DNA from: Fragilaria crotonensis
Taxonomy: Eukaryota; Bacillariophyta; Fragilariophyceae; Fragilariales; Fragilariaceae
NCBI GenBank assembly: GCA_022925895.1
Contig: JAKSYS010000194.1
Span: 26,777 to 90,776 of the forward strand
Length of the DNA: 64,000 nucleotides
Reading direction: 5' to 3'
A program made the position numbers and the translations under genes. Below, piece after piece: positions 47,090 to 59,036 of this stretch (within the stretch, counting starts at the first letter, position 1; each line of letters starts with the position of its first letter). The notes beneath the pieces are model-generated. The model was not told the origin of the DNA. It did no database searches and was given only the letters and a program-made list of their open reading frames with translations.

Positions 47090-49971
47090 TTACCAGCTGT
47101 TTGAAATTGTCGCGTCCTCGTTTCGAGACAGTGGCATGCGTCGGTAATATGCTTTCAAATGTGCCCAGCTGTATTCAACACCTTCGCCGGCAAGCTCAGC
47201 ATGGAACTTTGGTGTGAGAAGGACCGTCACTCCAAGTTGTGTTCCGAGAAACTGAAGAGCGGTTTCCTCTTCCTTGAAATCTCTGCAATTGCTTAATAGG
47301 CTCCGAAGTGAATACTGTAAGTCAATCTTGCCGGTAATTGCATCCCTTTGTCCATCCAAAGTGTATCTTTCTAATGCTGCTCTTTCTATCAATCCCCGCT
47401 CCCCAAGAACATGTAGAAGGCCTTTGGGTTTCCCCTCCCATCCAGGTGAAATAATTTCGTTCCGATCACATAGTCGTTCAATCTGATTGCTTCGTGCAAA
47501 ATCTTGAAGTTCTTTTTTGGTATAACCACGCTGCTGTTGAAGCATTACTCCTCTTTCTTTCAACACCTAAGGAAGCTGCTTCTTGGATCTCTCGACAAGT
47601 TTGGTCTTTCCTGTTGGACGGTTGTGTCGTTGTAAGGCTTGTTGATTAGGAGTGAGGTACCAAGGGCCTGAGTCGTCGGCCAGGAGTATCATCGATTGAG
47701 TGTCAGTCACACGCAGCTCAGGTAAGTGCGGACCGAGAAATCCTTCCTCTGCCAGTATTGTTGACTCTCTCATCATTGGTTGCGCTCCTCCATAGGATTT
47801 TGACATATGCTGTGCGCTGAGGGCGTTGTCGCGTTGTCTGGCATGTCCTCGCTTGGCTGTGATCAAACAAAAATACCAGCTCGTATTCGGGGTAGAGGAC
47901 TTGTAAGCAATCGACAACGTCTTCCAATTGAAGACTCATAAAAAACGAATTCCAATAGCCTTCGTTGTTTGCACCGATGAACAGGTATTTGACAAACGGT
48001 GATTCTGTGAAGGGCAGCTTGTTGATTGAACCGAGTACTTCCATCTCAGCGTGGGTATCAGTGTAAGTTGCTCCGTTTGTTCGTCGCTCCAAATTGATCC
48101 TCGCTAACTCATCCTCCGTCAACAGCCTTCCAAATCCGAACTCTCGCGAGACGAACGCGGACAACATGTAACCGTCACCTTCGGACTTAGGAAGCAGCGG
48201 ACGCTGACCCTTAGGTCCTACCCAAGTCTTCGCTCCCAGAAGGTATTGAGCGAAGACACTTTCGTCCTGGCCGACGATCATCATCGGTCTTGTCTTTGAC
48301 GACACTCGAATGCTGGTTGAGGGTTGGAAAGTTGTTGTCGTCCTCATCTCCTTATTTTGTATTCGATTCCAGTAATCAATATGAAATTCAAGTACTTCTT
48401 TGTTTCGGATGATGTCAAAGTAACTGTGTCCAAAGCCGATGTCCAAGCCTTTTATAGTTGTAGCTTCAGACATAGGACATTGTATCCAACGCTTACAATA
48501 TGGCTCCAATTTAGTGAGATAGGTCTCGCAGAATGTCTGTCAATTTGCAACGACATCCTCGCGTTCGCGCCCGTCAACATATAAGCTCTTGCGTCGAGCG
48601 TCGTACTTAAACTCAAGTAAACGCATCCAACGCCATGCAGTTGAAAAGCTCATTGACTTGAGTCGGTGAGCTTTTAGAAATGATTTGTTTATCCTTTCCT
48701 GGTTCTCAGGAGAAACACCAGTTCTATGCTCATTCGCAGTTTCTGATGCCGCCTCTGCCGCTTCATGTTGTTCTTCTTGACTACTTTTACTACTATCGTC
48801 GTCCTTCTTCCATTGTAAAGCCAATCTTGGAATAATGGTAGAAACAATGAGGTCAAGCACACCTTCTATTGTTAGAGTTCTTGCTAGATTTTTCACACCG
48901 AATGCAACGATTTGATCCTTTGCATCGGGAAACATTTCAAGCAGTCGTGGTAGTGGTCACTTCCCGCACTGAACATAAGCATTTGGGTGCGGGAAGCATT
49001 CCGGCTTACGGTAAATAATGTTCCATTCAGCAATGGTCCTGTAGAATGTGGCCTGGTGCATTCCAAGACCATTCAATTGCAAACATGCTTCCCTGCAGCA
49101 GTCTTGCCAAGTCCATTGGTTCATGTGTCGGAGTGCGAGTTGATAGGTCATACACAGACACGTAGCCCTTTGCCGAATCTCAAAGATTCTTTTGGCCTTT
49201 GTGCAGAAATTGTCGGGATCTCCACCCTTCACGACACAACGCGAGCTATCTTCACTCTCATAAACGGCCTGCAGCTCAGAGATTCGACGCTTTACGGCCT
49301 CCTGCTGTGGACTCTCGCTTGCAATCGTATCAGTACTGTTGCTTGTTGCTGCCGCCACAAATACTATCAATCGACAAGTCCCTTGGCGGTGTGAATAATT
49401 GGTATGCCTCAGGACTTGCAGGCCAGTATGAGCATAAACCAGAAGCACTGTCCAATCGTTGCCGCTTGTTGTTGGATTGGTGGTCATCTTCATTCGCATC
49501 GGTCTCAACACTGACACTTGTTGCAAGTACTGTTGTATAATCAACAGTATGAGGTCTTGCTCTTGTCAACGGAATGACAAGTGCATTTGCCGCAAATTTG
49601 AGCACACTTTCTTTCCAAACTTGGTTGAGGGGACAAGGGTAGGTTGCCTGTTTTGTATCTTGTGTGAAATAGTAGTAGTGATGGTGTTGGTAGTTGATAC
49701 GGAACACACCGCTCTGATTTGACCCATCAAACCTGGACATGACAGATCCAAATGCGGAAGCCATTGACATTGCTGTGTTAAATTTGCGAACATCAATCGG
49801 TATGCAAGCATCAATGTGGCCTGATTTCTGAAGTGCTTCCACCCACGTTGATGCAGGGAGCCAACAGTTTGACAATCGAGGACCGTATACAGTATCATCG
49901 CGAATCAACATAACAGCCTTGACCAAAATGGCCTGAATTCTTTTGTCAGCCATCCGTGCAATTAACCTCAC
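47090..49971 (-). pseudogene. IS630/Tc1-like DDE transposase ORF, decayed
   Basis: On the minus strand an N-terminal region (MADKRIQAILVKAVMLI, WLPASTWVEAL) is followed by a helix-turn-helix segment (MSFSTAWRWMRLLEFKYDAR) and the YVDGREREDVV motif seen in a fungal and protist group of DDE endonucleases. The catalytic core follows: MMIVGQDESVFAQYLLG and TWVGPKGQRPLLPKSEGDGY (first Asp), ELVFLFDHSQ (second Asp) and GVEYSWAHLKAYYRR (catalytic Glu, equivalent to the Tc1 NPIExxWxxLK motif). The frame contains two in-frame TGA codons (48957-48959 and 48540-48542), an in-frame TAG near 47567 and frame changes near 49.4 and 47.85 kb. It is therefore inactive. Element ends were not found. Assignment to the Tc1/mariner-IS630 superfamily is by motif. 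Confidence 0.75.
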
Positions 49972-50284
49972 TCTGTCAGTTCAATTCTTAGGGGTATTTA
50001 GAAGGCTGACATTGGGGTCAGGTTAATTGCAAGGAGTGAAGGTGTTGTGTGAAACAACATGCAATCTCATTGTGGAACGCTTGCTTCCAACACGAGAAGA
50101 TACGCTTTAGGTTCTTACGTCATATCTACAATTCTATTGGCTACACGTTCGTTTTGTACTGCGTTATGCGCCAGGTTTCTTGGGAACGAAACCTGCCATA
50201 CAAAGTTACGGATAGGAACGAAATACTTTTTGACCAGTGTACTTTAGCAGCAAAAGTACAAAAAGTACAAAAAGTACAAAAAAT

Positions 50285-50612
50285 TCCGGATAGGATGGAC
50301 CCTTAACGGAACAAAATTGGGCGAATGGGTGGTAGTGGTTGGGTTTTGCATGGAATCAGGCATCCAAAACGGTTTTGTTAATGTTTTGTTTTTGTGAAAT
50401 CCTGACAAAACTGCGTTAGCTACAGTTTTGTCGGAGGTATGTTTTATTGTTAAAACAGAATTCGCTTTTGTCGGAAGTTTTGTCAACGGTTGGGGACATG
50501 TTTTTGTGAAAACAAAAACAAAAGTGCAGTTTAGTTTTAGTTTTTGTTGACGGTTAGGAACTGACGTCATCCTTGACGTCGTTCCTTGCATTCGCCTACT
50601 AATCGAAACCAC
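50285..50612. repeat. MITE-like A/T-rich repeat, related to 35335-35480
   Basis: Many gttttgt/aacaaaa words. The left edge (ggat...ccttaacggaacaaaa) and the right edge (tttttgttgacggttagg...atcc) are roughly inverted. On the minus strand it shares tcctaaccgtcaacaaaaac and tgtccccaaccgttgac with the repeat at 35335-35480. Confidence 0.45.
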
Positions 50613-50820
50613 AATTAGTAACGGTACTGTAGCACCATGTTTGCATCCTTCAGTACACTACTCCAGTACTCATCACCAGGAAGGTCCGGCCAAAACAAGT
50701 TCTAGCCGTTAAGCTCCGTTACCGGAGTAATTCCACGTACGCTGGCTTCCAATAACGTGTGTTGCGATATTTGTAGCTGGAACGGTTGATCCAAACGAGC
50801 CGGCAAGGTATTCTCATGCT

Positions 50821-51120
50821 AAGTGAAATTCCACTTACGGTCAGTGGAATTCCACTTACCGTAAGTGAAATTCCACTTAGGGTAAGTGAAATTCCACTTA
50901 CCGTAAGTGGAATTCCACTGACCGTAAGTGAAATTTCACTTACATAAATGTCTTCATACGGATCTGCGTAGACGACACGTGTCTCTTTCGGATTGTGAGT
51001 AAGTGAAATTCCACTTACCGTAAGTGGAATTTCACTTACGGTAAGTGGAATTCCACTTACGGTAAGTGGAATTTCACTTACCGTAAGTGGAATTTCACTT
51101 ATGGTAAGTGGAATTGCACT
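50821..51120. repeat. Double array of 21-bp palindromic repeats (6 + 6)
   Basis: Six 21-bp units begin at 50822, 50843, 50864, 50885, 50906 and 50927. After a unique spacer of about 56 bases (50945-51000), six more begin at 51001, 51022, 51043, 51064, 51085 and 51106. The unit reads about gtaagtggaattccacttac, and this is almost perfectly self-complementary, with GAATTC at the centre; variants have gaaatt or tttcac. Because 21 is a multiple of three, the minus strand stays open through everything (138 codons) as seven-residue repeats such as SEIPLTV and SGIPLTV. Whether it is transcribed is unknown. Confidence 0.95.
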
Positions 51121-51866
51121 GATGATGATCCACATGATAAACGCGCCGGCCTTGCTTTTTTCAGTTGAAAACGACTCAGCGTGGGAACGATACTCTTACT
51201 ATGATGTGTCACGTGTTCTCGGATTTTCCACGATTCCGACAGTCCGGCCGGACCTTCCAGGCATATGCATACAATGTACAATCCCACGTCTTGATCTTGC
51301 GACACGCGTTGTAATCGTGAGTTTCCATCGGACTGGTCTTGCTAATTGGCCCATTTGCGTCTTGTGTCCTGCCGTGCAGTCTATCGCTGAATCCAATTGG
51401 TCGTGGGTGTCCCGCTCCGATATCATAAGCTCTACTCTCTAGAGAGGATTCCTTATGTATGTCCATGTTTGAAGACTTATATCTCATATCCAGCATATAT
51501 ATTGATAAGTATTTCGACCAAAAAATTAATCGTGACGCGTGTGCATCTTCCCCGATAAGTGCAACCATGTCGTTCTCGAGAATTAGACTCTACGGCGATA
51601 AAGGTTGTACAGGTATACCACCAGCTCACTGTCCTTTCGTGTGCCAATGTTCCAATTGATGAGTAGGTAGGAGTGCCTACGTCACTCATCCAATCCAGAA
51701 TGTCACAAGTCACAAGCACATTGAGTCTTGGTCTTGCTTCACCATCGTAGTAAACACGAAATCTAACTGATTGGGTGATGGATGATGAGGTCATAAAATT
51801 TTAAAATACTAAGCTCTTAAAGTTGAGATAGACTAGAGACTCTTTTGCTGGTCATCGAAAACCATC

Positions 51867-54800
51867 ATGACGAAAGAAGGCGGGAAAGCTGCCGATCATC
51901 CAAGCATTAACGGATCCACCGAATTGATTGAAAATGCTGTCTCGAAGTTCCCCGTCAACGCTCGAGAACTAGGAGAACTCTCCACCGAGAGAACCCGCCT
52001 ATATCTCGCCGATGTTCTTGAGAAAGCCATGACGAGGACTGTGACGGCAGGTTCCGATGTTGAAGCGCCATCCTCGCAGGCCAAGGTTAAGTCTGATGTG
52101 TTGGCTGTGGTCAACCGCATTCGCGAGCTTGAGGCCAATGGTCGTCCAGCTGAGCACTCTCCAGAGGAGGCAGAAGCCGACAAGAAGGCAGAGATCGCTG
52201 CGAGTTACCTTGCTACGGTGTTGCTTGGTTCTAGTCCTGAAAAAGGCATTTCTCCATCTGAGGTTGAGTATCGTCGAGAAGTCTTTGGCGCGAATAAGAT
52301 TGCTGACAGAAAGCTGGACAGTTTTCTCAAACTATGCTGGGAAGCCCTCCAAGATTTTATTCTCTACATGCTCATTTTTCTCGGAGTCATCAGCATTGTG
52401 GTTGAAACCACAATTGGGTTGGAGCCAGACGAACAATGCGGGACTTGCTGGATCGAGGGAGCAGCCATCCTCGTGTCTGTTTGCATCGTTGTCCTGGTAA
52501 CTGCGGGAATCGACTACGCCAAGCAGTTCGCCTTCATTCGTCTGACAGAAAGTTTGAATGAGACGAACACCAAGTCCGTGATTCGCGACGGCATCCAGGT
52601 GTCCGTGACTGACAACGAAATTGTAGTGGGCGACATTCTTTCTGTTAACAGCCACAATCTGGCCTCGATTCCAGCTGACTGTGTCCTGCTCGGCCCAAAT
52701 GTTGACCTGAAAATGGACGAAAGCTCCTTGACAGGCGAGTCGAAGCAAATCGCCAAGAAGCCCGGTGACATCGTTCTGTCGGGAACGTCTGCCACGCAAG
52801 GCAGCGCCAAGATGGTTGTCATCGCTGTTGGTATCAACTCGGTTTCTGGCAAGATCAAGGCCCGTGTCTATGAGTCAGATAAGCACGACGACGAGCTGGG
52901 TGGGGAGGACGACAACTCACCGCTTTTCGTGAAGCTTGATTTGATTGCCAAGCAGATCGGTCTCGTGGGAACATTTTGTGCGTCCTTGGCATTCATTGCC
53001 AGCTGCGTTATCGGCTTGGGCATCAAAAAGGAGCCTGCGCAAAACGTGATTACGTATTTGATTGTTGCCATCACTGTGTTGGCTGTGTCCGTACCTGAGG
53101 GTCTTCCACTTGCAGTAACACTTGCTCTTGCGTACTCTTCTAACAAGATGATGCGCGAACAGAATTTGGTGAAGCATCTCGATGCGTGCGAGACAATGGG
53201 ATGTGCGACGACAATTTGTACGGACAAGACAGGTGCGTGGAAAGTGTCTGTAGTTGTTTGTCCAGTTCCGATGTTGCTGTGACACTCTTGTCTAACCGAT
53301 TGCTTTCTAGGTACGCTGACATCCAACAAGATGACTGCCAGAGCCATTTACATGGGATTAAAGGATTACGTCGTTAAGGATCCATCGATGAAGCTTGGTG
53401 ACTACATTAAGTCCTTCGAGGGTGGAGCAAGCGGTGCCGTGCTGGGCGTGCTCGCGAAGGTTATCGCAATTGACTCCATGGACGAAACTGTTCTCTATGT
53501 GAGTGGAGAAGGCGTAGTCGAGGGATCGAGTGGAAACCCGACGGAGGTTGCGCTCCTCGTCTTGGCTCACGATTTGGGTTTCGACTACGCTGCCATTCGC
53601 AATACGACCCGAGGCCGTTCAGACCAAGGTTCTCTCGCGGAATATCTTGGCGAAGGAAAGCAGTACGGATTTTCTTCGGCTCGAAAAATGATGAGCTGGG
53701 CTGTACCATTGGAGGGCGGTGGCTACCGTATCTATACGAAGGGAGCCCAGGAGGTGATCGTAAGCCGGTGCACGAAAATCCTCTCTCATGAAGGGGCAGT
53801 GGTTGCGCTCTCCGATGACCAGAGAGAAAGTATCGGAATGACTGGACTGTCGTACACGCGACGTGGTATGCGTTGTCTGGGTTTGGCCTATCGTGATCTT
53901 CCTGCTGGCTTCGACCTGGAGCGGGTCAGTGCCACTGTCAAGAACTCTGACGGGGCAAGTGCGTATGAGTCGGAGACGGAGATGACCTGCGTCGCCCTTG
54001 TAGGAATTGAAGATCCTCTCCGTCCGGAAGTTCCTGGTGCGATTGAGAAGTGCTATCAGGCCGGAATCGATGTACGCCTCGTTACGGGTGACAATCCTGA
54101 GACTGCAGCCAGTATCGCATACCAGGCTGGCATCCTTCGTGACGAGCACTTCATGCACAAAAACGACGATAGAGTTTCTACAAACTTGAAGCAACACGTG
54201 TTGATGGAGGGCCGAGAATTCAGGTCTGCCGTGTACAGAGTCAATGGTGAAGGCGAGAAGGAGTTCGATCAAGCAGCATTCGACAAGATTTGGCCCCGAC
54301 TTCGCGTTCTCGCCCGGAGCTCTCCGGACGACAAGCTTACGCTAGCGCATGGTCTGAACCAATCGAACTTGTTCGCGGACAAGCAGGCAGTGAAGAGTTT
54401 CCTCCATGAGGATAACATCAAGATTTTTCCGGATCGGCAGGTTGTCGCCATGACTGGAGATGGGACAAATGATGCTCCAGCGTTGAAGAGGGCTGACATT
54501 GGGTTCGCCATGGGAATCACAGGAACGCAGATTGCTAAAGACGCGGCGGATATCATTTTGTTGGACGACAACTTCGCTTCGATTGTAACTGCCGCGAGAT
54601 GGGGGCGCAACATTTATGCGTCCATTCAGAAGTTTCTTCAGTTTCAGCTGACTGTGAACATCAGTGCTGTTGTGACGGCGCTGGTTGGAGCATTTGCGTA
54701 CCAATCGAGCCCTTTGGCCGCGATCCAGCTCTTGTGGGTCAACTTACTGATGGACTCGCTTGCCAGTCTGGCTCTAGCTTCCGAGCCTCCAATTGATGCA

Positions 54801-55453
54801 CTTCTAGAGAAGCCTCCTGTGAACCGTACTGATGCAATGATCACCAAGAGGATGTTTGCGAACATGTTTGGGCAAGCAGGGTTCCAGGTCACTGTTGTGA
54901 TGACACTTTTGTTCGCCGGTCCAACTTTGCTGGACCTGAAACCAGGATGGGAATTTACTGGCAAGGAGAACTCGGTTCACTACACGATTATCTTCAATAC
55001 GTTCGTGTGGATGCAGCTCTTCAACGAGATCAATAGCCGAAACTTGAAAGGAGAAGGTGAGTACTAAATGGTGAATTTGGTTGAGAAGTGCATACTAGTC
55101 AACATACTGTGTCTGACTTACTGCCTTATGTTTGCTCTGCAGTCAACGTATTCCGAGGTATTCACAGAAATCCCCTGTTCTGCTCGATCTTGATCATCAC
55201 CTCTATCCTGCAGGTTCTCATTGTTCAATTTGGGTCGATTGCATTCCATGTTGCCGAGGGTGGACTCAGCTGGCGATATTGGGGTTTGACTGTTGGTCTT
55301 GGTCTGCTCTCCTTTCCAGTGCAGCAGATCATTAATGTTCTCTACAAGTTGGGTAAGCGCTACAAGGGTTACCGGAACAGGCGTCGATTGCGTAAAGGAG
55401 CATCGCTGTCTAAGCGATCTACCAACAACGAACACGTTCATCACGACCAGTGA
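51867..55453 (+). CDS. Plasma-membrane-type Ca2+-ATPase (P-type IIB)
   Basis: Pumps Ca2+ out of the cytosol using ATP. Three exons: 51867-53232, 53311-55056 and 55143-55453; introns of 78 and 86 bp (GTGCGT..TTCTAG, GTGAGT..CTGCAG), both in phase 1, giving 1140 residues. Landmarks are the actuator loop DESSLTGESKQ, PEGLPLAVTLALAYS in M4 (the Ca2+-site segment), the phosphorylated Asp453 in ICTDKTGT (the first intron splits its Gly codon), KGAQEVIV in the ATP site, DVRLVTGDNPETA, VAMTGDGTNDAPALKRADIGFAMG and the M6 stretch LLWVNLLMDSLASLALASEPP. The NEINSRNLKGEVNVFRG sequence after M8 is typical of PMCA rather than SERCA. About ten membrane segments are expected. The C-terminal tail is short and basic (YKGYRNRRRLRKGASLSKRS). 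It could bind calmodulin or acidic lipid, but no full autoinhibitory domain is evident. The gene is intact. Confidence 0.95.
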
Positions 55454-56981
55454 GTGATGCGCAATGCGCAATGCGCATGCTATTGCGAATCTGTTGAGCA
55501 GTCTCTAGGAATGACATGAGTCAAGTAAATGCATTTTTATCATCAGCACGTAGTTGCTCGTGCAAGGCTTATGGTCTTCATCATTTTGTGCCCCTTTAGA
55601 CGAAGAGCTTTCATTCGAATGCGCAGGGTGGCCTTCCCCATGTTGCATCTAGACAAAACCAATCTTGCATTCAATCACATCAGGTATTGCGAAATCAGCT
55701 GTCCTTTCGGATGGCATTTTTGTCGAACAGTTGTTACTTTGCTTCTACCTCTTCACTACCCGACTCGGAGAATTTTCTGTTGAAACAAAAGAAACAGGAG
55801 TCACTGCTGTTGGTAGTAGTTCTAGATTTGGACATTCACTGTGAGAGGTGAAGTCGCTGTGACTACCAATAACGTTGAGTTGTCCTAACCGTTGATATCA
55901 CCTTCTCAAATGATGGAGATCGCAACAACCACCCCAACTATCAGCTACCTCACGAACACTGCTGTCGGCGAGTGAGAGTGGACATCGTTGACAACGAGAC
56001 CCTCCGTCCTTGACTTCCAGGCTTGACTGTATCGTATCTGTCTCGTATCAGGCACGAATTCCGCTGACGTTGCTAACGTCCTCTTAATGCAGGTTATCGG
56101 CGGGGCAGTTAATGCGACCTTCAGCGAGCAACTCCTATGTACAACAATCCCGCAACGTGAAGGGCAACACGGGTCTTGTTAAACTAAACACTATCTGCTA
56201 ATCTGGAATCCATTATTCGTTGTATGGAGCGATTTCCGTCTAATGTCAAATAGCTGTTACTACCTAGTACACCGAGCACTACGCTACCGGTAGGCTGTAG
56301 GCTGTACTATAGGTGCCCTGAGGTCAGGCCTCCTGCCTCCTGTTGTCTTGTACTCGAGTATTCGATACTGCGATACTCCGTCGTCGCCGAGTACGAGGGG
56401 TTTTACCTGGTAACATTTGAAATTCAAACTCAAACCCGCAACTGTCGTTCCGTATTTATGGGATACAGTGCAGTTGAAGGAACCATTTACATCAACGTTC
56501 TCTCCTTGGAAAAGGTAAAATCCAAATCTTCGTCATAGGAGTACACATCAATAAAACGATAATCCCAAATGTTTTGTTTCGACCTTAAATATGCATAGTA
56601 TGCCTTATTAGGTATTGACTGTTACTGGTACACATTTTTCTACTGGAATGAAGTACAGTCTACTAAACATAGTACTACCATGTCATAGAACGCCAGTTCA
56701 ATGGAGAAGAGGAAGTATTTAGTGCGTGCTGCAAACCGTTGACATGGATATGTACTACTCCAATCAAAGATTTTCTGTTTTCAAGAGTATAAGGACTATT
56801 GACGACATTTCTCGAATATTTTAGGCATCTGCCAACCGCCAACGGATCTCTACATAGCTAGACCAGACCAATTCCTACATCATGCATCATGCATCATGCA
56901 TCATGCACTTCGCCACTTCACAATATCGGTTTCTTCTCTCTACTACTAGTAGAGTAAAGAACAAAACGACGAAAACCAACC
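55454..56981. other. Intergenic, no gene recognised
   Basis: Presumed 3' UTR of the Ca2+-ATPase, then 1.4 kb without supported coding sequence. The part 56260-56400 is GTAC- and CGAGTA-rich. A 7-bp microsatellite lies at 56878-56908, 70 bases upstream of the next gene. Confidence 0.4.
56878..56908. repeat. 7-bp microsatellite (catcatg)
   Basis: Four tandem copies of catcatg in the proximal promoter or 5' UTR of the gene at 56982. Confidence 0.92.
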
Positions 56982-58248
56982 ATGAAGATGCTTGCCGTCT
57001 CATCGATCATTGTTGCGTCCCTACTTTCTTCAGTTAAAGCTAGCGTTGGCACTGAAGAAGTCGCATTTGGAGCTCTGCGCCTCGAATTACATTCGAAGTC
57101 CTCATCTGAAGCAAACGTTCTGCTTTCTGATCTTGTAAACCGAACATCTACCTTTCTCGACAAGGAGTTGCGAACTTACTTTTCGGACAGCATCTCTGGT
57201 GAATACTACAGCCACACAGTTCTTGGAGTAGTCGATTTCAAAATTGAGCAAACTGGTGACTTGCTGTACTCTTCGATCATCGGTTTTGAAGGGTCGTCCT
57301 TCTTTACAACCGTTCCACTGCCAGGTGCCGGGTTCATAAATAATCTCTTCAAAGATGCTTTTCAGGGGAGACTCACGCCTAGATTTTGTCAGGGATCTAC
57401 AATCATCTGATATCCCATTCCTCACAGATGTTTCCTACCTGGTTGTTGAGCTAAATAACCAAGTTATTGCAAGCGAAGATATGACGCCTACCAATACCAG
57501 CACTGATTCATCAGGAAACAGTGCGTTATCAGCTGAAAGTATGGCGCTCATTGTCGCAGGATCATCAGCGGCTGCACTCGCCTTGTGTTTGGCGGCTATT
57601 ACCTTTTTCTATTGTAAAAGGACCAAGAAGGGCTCAAAACTTCGCGTCAAGACAATTCAGTCCAACCAAGGCACCGCCGAAGATCCCGAGTCTCCCGTTC
57701 ATTCTCCCTCACCGGTCCATTCTATATGTTCGCAAGAGTCAAGCAAATTCACCTACAATCCCCGTTCGATCTATACTTCTACTAGTTCAATTTCCGCACT
57801 CACAATGGAAACAAAGACAATCGCGTCGCACTTCTCCTCCCTCAACGTGGACATTGACAATGGAATCGACATGGGCGCCTGGACGCGACAAAACACTATC
57901 AGTCCAATGACTCCAGCACCGTTCGGCCATGATATCTCCGCTATCGAGCCGAATGGAAAAGATTTGAGTCTGGTTATGGAGGGCACCGATGAGGACTACA
58001 CCCCGGCATCTCAGAAATCGGCGTCCTTGACGAAATCCGCTCTACGGGACCTTGACGAGAAGATCATGAACGTGGCTTGGAATAGCAGGAATGGCTTCAA
58101 TGATTCGTATCCATCAGAAGAGGAGGGATACGAAGTGAGTGATCACAGTGACGTGATCAACGATCTCAATAACTTGTCCCTGCAAATTGACAAGCATCGT
58201 GGCAGTACCGCGAGTGCAAAGCCTCTCTACGGAAGAAGTGATGATTAG
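56982..58248 (+). CDS. Type I membrane protein, diatom-type (one indel)
   Basis: Signal peptide (MKMLAVSSIIVASLLSSVKA), an ectodomain of about 160 residues of mixed alpha/beta character with NxS/T sites (VNRTSTF; TNTSTDSSGN before the membrane), one transmembrane helix (MALIVAGSSAAALALCLAAI) with a basic stop-transfer KRTKKGSK, and a Ser/Thr-rich cytoplasmic tail ending KPLYGRSDD. The frame changes once near 57365. The G run there (CAGGGGAGAC) has one base too many, and removing it gives 422 codons exactly. The layout resembles the next gene downstream and the gene at 11709-14005, but there is no PDZ-like domain. Same strand and close to 59037-61898, so probably a diverged tandem relative. 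Function unknown; a cell-surface or cell-wall-linked role is a guess from topology. Confidence 0.7.
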
Positions 58249-59036
58249 TTGATCCCGCCCACATTGTGCATAGTTCCTACAGTCGTTCGGGCATCTTTAT
58301 CCTTGTTTCTGTGCAATGTCTGGTGCTTGCCTCTGGAGGCTTCCTTAGAGCAACTAAGCCCTCCTGTGAATTATTAATGTTGCCTGATGCCTATTGCACA
58401 CTGTCGACATGGTCGACGGGTCCGTTCGTGGACTCGGAATTACTCATTCTCCAGTAGTACTATGGTACCAGGACGTAATGCCAAGCACCTATTTGATGAT
58501 TTTCCTGGTACCAGCACCATGTTATCCACTACTAACGAAAACGTATGACTCGATCACATGCGTACAGTGTAGACGAACATGGTCCTCACGTCCTCACAGT
58601 ACATCTCCAATCTCCAACCAGAATCATGAAACGCGCCTTGGCCTAGAGTACCAGGTATGAATACCGGTACTGTAGGAAATGAGGGTTATGTTCATTCAAG
58701 ATACGTAAGCAAACACGGATTTAACGGATGAACTGAGAAGGCGTTAAAGATCAAACGAAAGATACCTACAAATTAGTGTATGTGCAGCGGTAAATCAATC
58801 CCAAAAACGTTAACAATGATAAACGACGTTGTACATGCTATAAATCTGCGTCTACAGAAACTCTGAGTAATAAAATACTACAGCGATGTAGGTCACAGAA
58901 GTTTACGAGTATTTCATCCGTTTTCTTACGCGCAATAATGATCGTTATTTTGATACCATCTCGACACATATCAACGAAAGAACAGGGTATTTTCTTCACC
59001 AGATTGATTCACAAATAACCCCGGATACAATCGCCA
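58249..59036. other. Intergenic, no gene recognised
   Basis: About 790 bases between the two tandem membrane protein genes. A ggtaccagg/cctggtacc pair lies at 58463-58512. Otherwise presumed 3' UTR and promoter. Confidence 0.4.

Larger units (their letters stand above)
49972..51866. other. Intergenic region with repeats upstream of the Ca2+-ATPase
   Basis: Contains a short aaaagtac tandem run at about 50250-50281, an A/T-rich MITE-like repeat (50285-50612) and the 21-bp palindrome array (50821-51120). The last 700 bases before the ATPase ATG hold no recognised gene. Confidence 0.5.

Noticed and set aside
46795-47217. 140-codon plus-strand ORF as a complete gene
   Set aside because: It starts without ATG and overlaps the transposase on the other strand; only the 46794-47004 part looks exon-like and is listed with low confidence.
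50821-51120. CRISPR array
   Set aside because: Units are contiguous with no variable spacers of regular size, no cas genes are present and the genome is eukaryotic.
50719-51135. 138-codon minus-strand ORF of heptapeptide repeats as a protein gene
   Set aside because: It is open only because the 21-bp palindrome unit is a multiple of three and lacks stops in that frame; there is no independent sign of coding.
57300-57370. A 41-bp intron explaining the frame change in the 56982 gene
   Set aside because: Much shorter than the other introns here (72-260 bp), and it would remove residues that read well as coding; an extra G in the run is simpler.
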